Position numbers and translations under genes: made by a program
Origin: Thermoleophilia bacterium
GTDB lineage: Bacteria > Actinomycetota > Thermoleophilia > Gaiellales > JAICJC01
NCBI GenBank assembly: GCA_025928435.1
Contig: JAICJM010000172.1
Span: 1 to 8,824, forward strand
Direction: 5' to 3'
Length of the DNA stretch: 8,824 bases
Part shown: positions 1 through 5,576 of the stretch, piece by piece
Position numbering within the stretch: the first letter of the stretch is position 1
Layout: every line of letters starts with the position of its first letter
The notes under the pieces: model-generated
Told to the model about the DNA's origin: nothing
What the model saw: only the letters and a program-made list of their open reading frames with translations
The model's database searches: none

Positions 1-1
1 G

Positions 2-310
2 GTGGCGGTCGACGAGCCGGAGCGGCTGTCGCGGCTGACAACGTTCTTCCGGCTGATCATGCTGATCCCGGCCTACGTGGTCGCCTATGTGCTGACGCTG
101 CTGCTGGAGCTGACCGCCATCCTGGCGTGGTTCATCATCGTGATCATGGGCCGGCTCCCGGCCGGGCTGTTCGAGGTGATGGAGCTGCCCGTGCGCTACC
201 ACACCCGCTTCGCCGCGTACGCCGCGCTGGTCACGGACGCCTACCCCTGGTTCCAGGACGAGACCCTCCCGGACCCCGCCCCCTGGACAGGCCCCCCAGC
301 CGTTGAATGA
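2..310 (+). CDS. DUF4389-type small membrane protein (5' end probably outside window)
   Basis: The 102 readable residues look like the core of a DUF4389 domain, a membrane-protein family of unknown function. An RLSRLTTFFR segment (8-17) is followed by a hydrophobic stretch at about 18-49 that could hold one or two membrane passes. Then come a GRLPAGLFE turn (50-58), an aromatic/basic VRYHTRFAAY segment (64-73) and a TDAYPWF ending (78-84), all in the family order. The frame is open from base 2. The GTG there could be a start, but DUF4389 proteins often have residues or a second copy of the domain before this point, so the gene probably begins upstream. A short acidic, proline-rich tail follows the domain. 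The last two codons and the stop (TGA 308-310) lie inside the left palindrome of the RAYT element, so the original C-terminus may have differed by a few residues. Family assignment is from motif recall; function is unknown. Confidence 0.72.
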   Translation: MAVDEPERLSRLTTFFRLIMLIPAYVVAYVLTLLLELTAILAWFIIVIMGRLPAGLFEVMELPVRYHTRFAAYAALVTDAYPWFQDETLPDPAPWTGPPAVE

Positions 311-334
311 ACGGGGTCAGACCCCTTTTATTCA
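304..334. repeat. Left REP-like palindrome, also a likely two-way terminator
   Basis: Imperfect 15+1+15 palindrome. The arms are TGAATGAACGGGGTC (304-318) and GACCCCTTTTATTCA (320-334), around a central A. On the + strand the GGGG-TCAGA-CCCC hairpin runs straight into TTTTATT, the layout of an intrinsic terminator for the upstream DUF4389 gene. On the minus strand the same stem follows the RAYT stop and is trailed by GTTCATT, a weaker U-tract. The + strand gene stops at TGA 308-310 and the minus-strand RAYT stops at TGA (complement of 334-332), so both stop codons are inside the repeat. The base that differs from the right copy at 309 (G instead of A) turns TAA into TGA and so keeps a stop. 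Confidence 0.85.
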
Positions 335-1048
335 CGCTTGGCGGTCGCGCCTGATCATCCGTGAGATCGTCGGTTGGCTGACGCGCAGGTGGGCGGCGAT
401 CTCCGCCTGCGTGTAACCGTACTCGTCCCGAGCACGCGCGATACCTGCTCCCGAGGCCGGGTCGATGAGGTCGCCCAGGGATGGCCTCCGGGTGGACGAC
501 GTGCCGGCGTTGACGAACTCGGCGTAGCGATGCCGAGCCGTCGCCGGGTCACCGGCGAAGAGCGCGAGCACACTCTCGTACTGAACCCAGTCTTGCCTGG
601 ACCCCAGGCCGAGGGTGCCGCCGTAGCTCGACCATCTCCAGAGCTCGGGCCTCGACGTCAGTCCGGCGCGGACAGGATTCAGCGCGATGTACCGGAGCGC
701 TTGGAGGAGGTGGTTGTCGCGGCGCACGAGCTCACTGTGGAAGCGGCCCTGGAACACGTGACCGGTTCGCTTGTGAGCGGTGTTGTAGCGGGCGGCATAG
801 GTGCCGTTCAGGAACTGCATGCCGCTTGAGAGCTCCGCCGTGGTCACCCGTCCGATGAGCAGGTGGAAATGGTTCGGCATCAGGCAATAGGCGAGGCAAC
901 CCCATCGCGCCAGCTTGCCGGCCTCGACCAGGGTGGCGAGAAATACCTCGTAGTCTCGATCGGAGCTGAAGATCTCCGCGCGCCGGACCCCGCGAGCCGT
1001 GATGTGGTGGGCAGCGCCGGGATAGGAGATGCGAGGGGGTCGAGCCAT
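332..1048 (-). CDS. REP-associated tyrosine transposase (Y1/HUH family) with C-terminal HTH
   Basis: 238-residue Y1_Tnp/COG1943-type protein. These enzymes nick single-stranded DNA at palindromes through a tyrosine-DNA intermediate. The N-terminal PPRISYPGAAHHITARG (4-20) is the usual family opening. The HUH metal site is MPNHFHLLI, with H60 and H62. The GHVFQGRF segment (96-103) and RYIALNPVRAGL (119-130) follow, with Y120 as the likely catalytic tyrosine by analogy to Y115 of the E. coli REP transposase. WRWSSY (137-142) ends the catalytic domain. Residues about 203-236 add a helix-turn-helix (YTQAEIAAHL...SQPTISRMI), common in this RAYT group and probably used for DNA binding. All motifs are intact, so the protein may be active. 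A GGTGG stretch four bases before the ATG (1048-1046) could serve as ribosome binding site. The stop codon is the outermost base triplet of the left palindrome. Whether it mobilises itself or only the palindromes is not visible here. Confidence 0.94.
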   Translation of the reverse strand: MARPPRISYPGAAHHITARGVRRAEIFSSDRDYEVFLATLVEAGKLARWGCLAYCLMPNHFHLLIGRVTTAELSSGMQFLNGTYAARYNTAHKRTGHVFQGRFHSELVRRDNHLLQALRYIALNPVRAGLTSRPELWRWSSYGGTLGLGSRQDWVQYESVLALFAGDPATARHRYAEFVNAGTSSTRRPSLGDLIDPASGAGIARARDEYGYTQAEIAAHLRVSQPTISRMIRRDRQA

Positions 1049-1083
1049 GCATCCACCGTACGCGGGATCTCCCCCATTCCGCC

Positions 1084-1114
1084 TGAATAAACGGGGTCTG
1101 ACCCCGTTTATTCA
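1084..1114. repeat. Right REP-like palindrome (perfect)
   Basis: Perfect 15+1+15 palindrome: TGAATAAACGGGGTC (1084-1098), a central T (1099), and the exact reverse complement (1100-1114). It starts 35 bp upstream of the RAYT start codon and ends 21 bp before the M20 hydrolase start. The GGGG-TCTGA-CCCC stem is flanked by AATAAAC and GTTTATT, so it could also terminate transcription in either direction. That would insulate the hydrolase gene from antisense or upstream transcription of the element. Confidence 0.9.
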
Positions 1115-1120
1115 CGGCTC

Positions 1121-1129
1121 TGCCACAAT
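1121..1129 (+). promoter_or_regulatory. Possible extended -10 promoter for the M20 gene (leaderless)
   Basis: TGC followed by CACAAT (1124-1129) resembles an extended -10 element (TGN plus four of six matches to TATAAT). It ends six bases before the GTG start at 1136, which would place +1 on the start codon and give a leaderless mRNA. No Shine-Dalgarno sequence is present. The -35 region would fall inside the right palindrome and has no recognisable -35 hexamer. Weak on its own; supported by the same spacing at two other genes in the window. Confidence 0.35.
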
Positions 1130-1135
1130 CGGGGC

Positions 1136-2239
1136 GTGAGCGGTGTCGACGATCTTGCCCTGGCCGAGCGGCTGATCGGGTTCGACACCTCCACCGAGGA
1201 GGGCATCCGGGGCGCCGTGGGGTTCCTGCTCGGGTGGCTCGAGGGGCAGGCGATCCGGCACGACGTGACCGAGGTGAACGGCCGGCCGGCCGTCGTGGCG
1301 ACGGTGGGGGAGGGGCCGAGGACGCTCGTCCTGAGCGCCCACGTTGACGTCGTCCCCGGCGACCCGGCCCAGTTCTCGCCGCGGCGCGACAACGGCTACC
1401 TCTACGGCCGCGGCGCCTACGACATGAAGGGCGCGCTCGCCGCCATGCTCGGCGCCCTCGTCGACCTGGCGCAGGCGCCGGCGCGGCTCGTGGGCATGCG
1501 CGTGAAGCTCCTGATCGCCCCGGACGAGGAGTCGGACGCCGAGACGCTCAACACGAAGGCGACCGCGCGCCTCGCCGACGCGGGCAACCTGGGCGACTTC
1601 GCGATCTGCGGCGAGCCGACCGACCTCCAGATCGGCGTGCAGGCCAAGGGCGCGCTCGTCGTCCGCTTCGAGGTGCGCGGCCGCGCCGCCCACGGGAGCA
1701 CCCCATGGCTGGGCGAGAACGCCGTGCTGAAGGCCATCGACCTCTACCGCCGCATCGGCGACCTGCCCTTCGCCTCCGAGCGCTCCGAGCTCTTCGACGG
1801 CCCGTCGGTGAGCCTGGGCCGGATCGCCGGCGGCAAAGCGGTGAACGCCGTGCCGGACACCTGCCGCATCGACGTCGACATCCGCCACCTGCCCACCCAG
1901 GATCCGGCCGAGGTCATGGATCAGCTGCGCACGCTCCACCCCGAGCCCGAGCTGCTCTACCAGGTGCCCGCCGCCCAGCTGAACCCCTACGACGACCACG
2001 TGAAGCTGCTCCGCCACGTCGTCCGCGGGCATCGCGAGGGCCGCGCGATCGGGGTCGGCCGGCACGGCGCCTCCGACGCGGTGCTCTTCCTGCAACGGGG
2101 CATCCCGTGCGTCGAGTTCGGGCCCTCCGGCGCGGGCCATCACGGCCCCGAGGAGCATGTCGAGATCGACTCGCTCGCCACCTACCGGCGCATCCTGGTG
2201 GAGTTCGCGCGGGCCATGGCCGGCCCGCCTGGGGGCTAG
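1136..2239 (+). CDS. M20 family metallohydrolase (ArgE/DapE-like deacylase or desuccinylase)
   Basis: 367-residue cytosolic di-zinc hydrolase of the M20 family, which removes acyl groups from amino acids such as N-acetylornithine or N-succinyl-diaminopimelate. Metal and catalytic residues are all visible: H69-V-D71 in SAHVDVVPGD, D96 in GRGAYDMKG, E131-E132 in PDEES (general base plus metal ligand), E160 in CGEPTD, and H335/H336 in GAGHHGPEEHVEID. The inserted dimerisation domain starts near residue 172 and carries its usual active-site histidine, H186, in AAHGSTP. Length and motif order match ArgE/DapE proteins, but the substrate cannot be decided from sequence alone. A peptidoglycan link (DapE) would suit the LCP operon downstream, though there is no direct proof. 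GTG 1136 is chosen because the N-terminus (DLALAERLIGFDTST) is that of the family and the palindrome ends just upstream. The gene lies next to the RAYT element yet appears complete. Confidence 0.92.
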   Translation: MSGVDDLALAERLIGFDTSTEEGIRGAVGFLLGWLEGQAIRHDVTEVNGRPAVVATVGEGPRTLVLSAHVDVVPGDPAQFSPRRDNGYLYGRGAYDMKGALAAMLGALVDLAQAPARLVGMRVKLLIAPDEESDAETLNTKATARLADAGNLGDFAICGEPTDLQIGVQAKGALVVRFEVRGRAAHGSTPWLGENAVLKAIDLYRRIGDLPFASERSELFDGPSVSLGRIAGGKAVNAVPDTCRIDVDIRHLPTQDPAEVMDQLRTLHPEPELLYQVPAAQLNPYDDHVKLLRHVVRGHREGRAIGVGRHGASDAVLFLQRGIPCVEFGPSGAGHHGPEEHVEIDSLATYRRILVEFARAMAGPPGG

Positions 2240-2240
2240 C

Positions 2241-2272
2241 CGACCCCGCGGGGTCGATCAGACCCGCGGTCT
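2241..2272. repeat. Overlapping palindromes between the M20 and LCP genes
   Basis: Three mutually exclusive inverted repeats are packed here. The first is a perfect 16-bp palindrome CGACCCCGCGGGGTCG (2241-2256). The second is a hairpin with arms CCGCGGGGTC (2246-2255) and GACCCGCGG (2261-2269) around GATCA, 9 bp with one bulged G. The third is AGACC-CGC-GGTCT (2260-2272), which runs into the putative -10. The first starts one base after the hydrolase stop codon (2237-2239). No T-tract follows, so a standard intrinsic terminator is unlikely. The position fits operator sites or a competing-hairpin leader for the LCP operon. Confidence 0.5.
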
Positions 2273-2277
2273 ATACT
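2272..2277 (+). promoter_or_regulatory. Putative -10 box of the LCP-ugd operon
   Basis: TATACT, five of six matches to TATAAT, in an otherwise very GC-rich gap. Transcription would start near 2284, giving a leader of about 39 nt before the ATG at 2323. No convincing -35 hexamer lies 16-18 bp upstream, where the palindromes at 2241-2272 sit instead, so the promoter may depend on an activator or be controlled there. Confidence 0.5.
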
Positions 2278-2322
2278 CACCCGGGCCTGCCGGAGCGGGC
2301 CCGTTCCCGTTCTCAAAGCTCG

Positions 2323-4257
2323 ATGGCAACCCAGACTCCGCCTACCACGCAGCGTGACGGAGGAGGTGGCAGCAGGCCGCCCCGCCCCAAGATGACGGTC
2401 TACGGAGGGGGATCCCCGCCGCGCCGTCCCCGCCGCCGGCGCCGCTGGGTCCGGATCGCCCTGTGGAGCGCGGGCTCGCTCCTCGTCGTCATCATCGCGG
2501 CCGCGGCGGCCCTGTTCTACACCTTCTACGGCGACTACAACAAGATCACGAGCCCGCCGCCGTCCTTCGTGCACGCGGAGGGGAACATCGACCCGCTCCT
2601 GCCCGTGGCGAACGCGCCCGCGATCGCGCTCGTGATCGGCTCCGACCACCGCTACACCGACGGCTCGGCGCCCGCGCGCTCCGACACCCTGATGCTGGTG
2701 CGGATCGACCCGCGCACCCACCTGATCTCGCTCCTCTCGCTGCCGCGCGACCTGTGGGTCGACATCCCCGGCTTCGGCCAGGACAAGATCAACGCCGCGT
2801 TCTCCGACGGCGGGCCGAAGACGGTGCTTCAGACCGTGAAGCAGCTCACCGGCCTGCGGGTGAACTACCTGGTCGGCGTCAACTTCCACAGCTTCACGAG
2901 CCTCGTGAACGACATGGGCGGCGTCTACGTCCCTGTCGACCAGGCATACATCCACACCCAGGCCGAGAACGACGCGCTCCCGGAGGGCGAGCGCTGGTCG
3001 GTGATCGACGTCCCGCCCGGCTACCAGCTCCTGACCGGCAAGGACGCGCTCGCGTTCTCGCGCTTCCGCCACACCGACTCCGACTTCTACCGCAACGCCC
3101 GCCAGCAGACCTTCCTGCACGCCTTCGAGCAGAAGGCGGCTCAGCGCTTCCACGGCATCAGCCTGAGCGATCTGGGCGCGATCAAGGACATCATCCACAC
3201 GATCGCGTCCAACGTCGACATCGCGGGCGCGAACGGCGGGGTCGGCCTGCACACGATGCTGAACTACGCCACCCTGGCCTACTCCAGCAAGCACATCATC
3301 ACCTCGCGCCTCCAGGCGACCACGGGCATGATCGGCGCGGCGTCAGTCGTCGAGGCGACGTCGCAGGCGATCCGCCAGGCGGTGTTCGCCTTCACCCACC
3401 CGCAGGACGTGCGCTCGCCCACCAGCCAGCTGCCGACGGCGCCGACGAAGCAGAAGCCGAAGAAGCACAGGTGGAAGCCCGCGGTCGACCCGGCGACCGT
3501 CTCGATCTCGGTCCTGAACGGCACCCTCAAGACCGGCGAGGCGGCGACGACGGCCGACGCACTGTCGAAGTTCGGGTACACGACGTCGTCGGGGAACGCG
3601 CCCACGCAGAGCTACGCCCAGACCTGGGTCTACTACGGGGCCGGCCACGGGAAGGCGGCCGCGGACGTCGCGCACATCATGGGCGGGAACGCGCCCACCG
3701 CCCCGATGCCCGCGGCCATCGCCTCCGCCGAGGACGTCGTCGTGGTGGTCGGGAGCGACTTCAGCGGCAAGCTCGCCGTCGCGGCCCCGAAAACGTCGAC
3801 GTCACGGGCCCTCCCGCCGGACATCACGCCGGACAGCCAGGCGTATCTGAGCGAGTTCCAGGCCCGGCGCCACAAGGTCACGTTCCCGCTGCTCTACCCG
3901 ACCGTGACCCAGAACGACTCCGAGGTGCCGTCGAGCTACCCGGTGCGTGCGTACCACATCCCGAACGCCGGCCACCACTGGAGCTCGCTGTACGCCTACT
4001 TCAACATGCCGAGCACGCCGGGCGCGAGCTGGGGGATCGAGGAGACGCGATTCACGGACGCCCCGATCCTGTCCGACCCGAGCGCCACCCGTAGGATCGG
4101 GCCGCGCACGTACCGGTTCTACTTCAACGGCAGCCACATCCACATGATCGCCTTCATCCAGAGCCACACTGCCTACTGGGTGCAAAACACCCTCCTCGAC
4201 GACCTCTCGAACGCCGACATGATCGCGATCGCGAAGTCGCTGCGGCCGGTCCCGTGA
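2323..4257 (+). CDS. LytR-CpsA-Psr (LCP) family cell-wall glycopolymer ligase with LytR_C and extra C-terminal domain
   Basis: 644-residue membrane-anchored enzyme. LCP proteins transfer glycopolymers from polyprenyl-pyrophosphate carriers to peptidoglycan outside the cell. A Pro/Arg-rich cytosolic tail (1-42, five arginines at 37-41) precedes one membrane helix (about 43-68). The LCP catalytic domain spans about 100-300, with GSDHR (106-110), the RSDT motif (119-122), SLPRDLWVDIPG (139-150), KINAAF (155-160) and the arginine-rich FSRFRHTDSDFYRNARQQ (245-262). These hold the conserved Arg/Asp residues for pyrophosphate and metal binding. A Pro/Lys linker follows, then a LytR_C domain (about 392-482: SISVLNG ... 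DVVVVVGSDF). Residues about 490-644 form a further domain I cannot name, ending in FNGSHIHMIAF and YWVQNTLLDDLSNADMIAIAKSL. The frame is open upstream to 1705, but that part is antisense-like composition over the M20 gene. ATG 2323 follows the TATACT box, and ATG 2392 is a less likely alternative. No clear Shine-Dalgarno is seen. First gene of a coupled operon; its TGA overlaps the next GTG. Confidence 0.93.
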   Translation: MATQTPPTTQRDGGGGSRPPRPKMTVYGGGSPPRRPRRRRRWVRIALWSAGSLLVVIIAAAAALFYTFYGDYNKITSPPPSFVHAEGNIDPLLPVANAPAIALVIGSDHRYTDGSAPARSDTLMLVRIDPRTHLISLLSLPRDLWVDIPGFGQDKINAAFSDGGPKTVLQTVKQLTGLRVNYLVGVNFHSFTSLVNDMGGVYVPVDQAYIHTQAENDALPEGERWSVIDVPPGYQLLTGKDALAFSRFRHTDSDFYRNARQQTFLHAFEQKAAQRFHGISLSDLGAIKDIIHTIASNVDIAGANGGVGLHTMLNYATLAYSSKHIITSRLQATTGMIGAASVVEATSQAIRQAVFAFTHPQDVRSPTSQLPTAPTKQKPKKHRWKPAVDPATVSISVLNGTLKTGEAATTADALSKFGYTTSSGNAPTQSYAQTWVYYGAGHGKAAADVAHIMGGNAPTAPMPAAIASAEDVVVVVGSDFSGKLAVAAPKTSTSRALPPDITPDSQAYLSEFQARRHKVTFPLLYPTVTQNDSEVPSSYPVRAYHIPNAGHHWSSLYAYFNMPSTPGASWGIEETRFTDAPILSDPSATRRIGPRTYRFYFNGSHIHMIAFIQSHTAYWVQNTLLDDLSNADMIAIAKSLRPVP

Positions 4258-5576
4258 CCAACGGGAACGGGAATGCGCACCCGGTCGGCGTGATCGGGGT
4301 CGGCTACGTGGGCCTGGTCACGGCGGCCTGCTTCGCCGACCTGGGGCACGACGTCGTCTGCCTGGACGTGAAGCCGGAGCGGATCGAGGCCCTGCACGCG
4401 GGCTCCGTGCCGATCTACGAGCCGGGCGTCGACCGCCTGCTCGCGCGCAACCGGGCGCGGCTGCGGTTCACGCTCGAGCTCGACGAGCTCGTGGACGGGT
4501 GCCGGATCGCGTTCGTCTGCGTCGACACGCCGGCCACCCACTCCGGCGATGCCGACCTCTCGCGGGTGCGCGCGGTCGTCGACAGCCTGCCGGAGACCGG
4601 CGATCGGCTGATCCTGGTGATGAAGAGCACGGTGCCGGTCGGCACGGGCGACAAGCTGCGCGAGGACCTCGACGCGCGCGGCCTGCAGCGGGTCGGCTAC
4701 GTCTCCAACCCCGAGTTTCTGCGCGAGGGCCGCGCCGTGGCGGACTTCATGGAGCCGGACCGGATCGTCATCGGCGCCTTTGACGAGGCGGACGGCCGCG
4801 CGGTGGCCGACCTCTACGCCGACCTGGGCGCGCCGGTCATCAGCACCGACGTCGCCAGCGCCGAGATGATCAAGTACGCCTCCAACGCCTTTCTCGCCAC
4901 CAAGATCTCGTTCGTGAACGAGATCGCGAACGTGTGCGAGGAGGTGGGGGCGGACGTCGGCGTCGTCGCCCAGGGGATGGGGCTCGACGCCCGCATCGGC
5001 CCGCACTTCCTGCGCCCGGGCATCGGGTACGGCGGCAGCTGCTTCCCGAAGGACGTGAAGGCGCTCAAGCAGCTCGCCGGCAACTCGGGCTACCACTTCC
5101 AGCTGCTGACGTCGGTGATCGAGGTGAACGACCTGCAGAAGCGGCGCGTGGTCGGCAAGCTGGAGCGGCATCTGGGCCCGCTGCGGGGGAAGCGGATCGC
5201 GCTCCTGGGGCTGGCCTTCAAGGCGGACACGGACGACATGCGCGAGGCGTCGAGCCTCATCCTCTCGGCCCGCCTGCGGTCAGAGGGGGCGACGGTGGTC
5301 GGCTACGACCCGGTGGCGATGGGGAACGCCGCGGAGCTGCTAGGCGACGATGTCGAGCTGGCCGGCTCGATGCTCGAGGCGGTCACGGGCGCCGACGCGG
5401 CGGTGATCGTCACGGAGTGGGGCGAGTTCCGGCAGGTGTGCACGCGGGCCGTGCACGAGCTGATGCGCACGCCGCTGGTGGTCGACGGGCGCAACCTGCT
5501 CGACCCCGACCAGGCCCGCGCCGCCGGCTTCGCGTACGAGTCGGTGGGGCGGCCGCCCGCGGCCGCCGCTCGGTGA
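4254..5576 (+). CDS. ugd: UDP-glucose 6-dehydrogenase
   Basis: 440-residue cytosolic enzyme that oxidises UDP-glucose to UDP-glucuronate with two NAD+ per turnover. The N-terminal Rossmann fold has GVGYVG (15-20) and the acidic D38-type residue after VVCLD. MKSTVPVGT and SNPEFLREG are the usual NAD- and sugar-binding segments. The central domain has AEMIKYASNAF with the conserved lysine K207. The catalytic cysteine is C263 in GYGGSCFPKD. The C-terminal UDP-binding domain has GLAFKADTDDMREA, typical of the family. Full length, with no missing residue seen. The GTG start overlaps the LCP stop codon (GTGA), so translation is probably coupled; no Shine-Dalgarno stands out. UDP-glucuronate feeds capsule or teichuronic-type wall polymers, which fits the LCP ligase just upstream. 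A UDP-N-acetylmannosamine/glucosamine dehydrogenase is the main alternative, but the TDDMREA and KYASNAFLATKISFVNE wording favours the glucose enzyme. Confidence 0.95.
   Translation: MTNGNGNAHPVGVIGVGYVGLVTAACFADLGHDVVCLDVKPERIEALHAGSVPIYEPGVDRLLARNRARLRFTLELDELVDGCRIAFVCVDTPATHSGDADLSRVRAVVDSLPETGDRLILVMKSTVPVGTGDKLREDLDARGLQRVGYVSNPEFLREGRAVADFMEPDRIVIGAFDEADGRAVADLYADLGAPVISTDVASAEMIKYASNAFLATKISFVNEIANVCEEVGADVGVVAQGMGLDARIGPHFLRPGIGYGGSCFPKDVKALKQLAGNSGYHFQLLTSVIEVNDLQKRRVVGKLERHLGPLRGKRIALLGLAFKADTDDMREASSLILSARLRSEGATVVGYDPVAMGNAAELLGDDVELAGSMLEAVTGADAAVIVTEWGEFRQVCTRAVHELMRTPLVVDGRNLLDPDQARAAGFAYESVGRPPAAAAR

Larger units (their letters stand above)
304..1114. mobile_element. REP-RAYT unit: transposase-like gene between inverted palindromes
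   Basis: A single minus-strand Y1/HUH transposase-family gene (332-1048) is bracketed by two copies of a 31-bp palindrome, at 304-334 and 1084-1114. Compared in inverted orientation the copies differ at 2 of 31 positions; compared directly they differ at 3. The similarity also extends a few bases outwards in inverted orientation: AGCCGT before the left copy, and AGCCG read on the minus strand beyond the right copy. This is the layout of REP-associated tyrosine transposases (RAYTs), domesticated relatives of IS200/IS605 that sit beside the palindromes they are thought to spread. No target-site duplication is visible, and none is expected for HUH chemistry. The unit is about 811 bp and lies between a DUF4389 gene and an M20 hydrolase gene without disrupting a recognisable domain in either. 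Confidence 0.85.

Noticed and set aside
1112..2158. Long open frame on the minus strand opposite the M20 gene
   Set aside because: Its translation is low-complexity His/Val/Arg/Asp-rich with no domain, while the + strand has all M20 catalytic motifs. It is a high-GC shadow. The same applies to long minus-strand frames at 2236-3294, 4173-5171, 5303-6169, 6217-7335 and 7350-8432.
1705..2322. In-frame N-terminal extension of the LCP protein
   Set aside because: The frame is open, but the translation is Arg/Pro-rich nonsense overlapping the M20 gene. The TATACT box and the tail-plus-helix topology put the start at 2323.
2425..2460. Twin-arginine signal in the LCP N-terminus
   Set aside because: The arginine run precedes a helix with no cleavage site and lacks the S/T-RR-x-F-L-K pattern. 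LCP proteins use a plain signal anchor.
4934..5572. In-frame N-terminal extension of the nucleotidyltransferase
   Set aside because: It lies inside ugd and reads as Arg/Gly-rich shadow sequence. The family N-terminus (nucleotide loop within the first 17 residues) begins right at GTG 5573.
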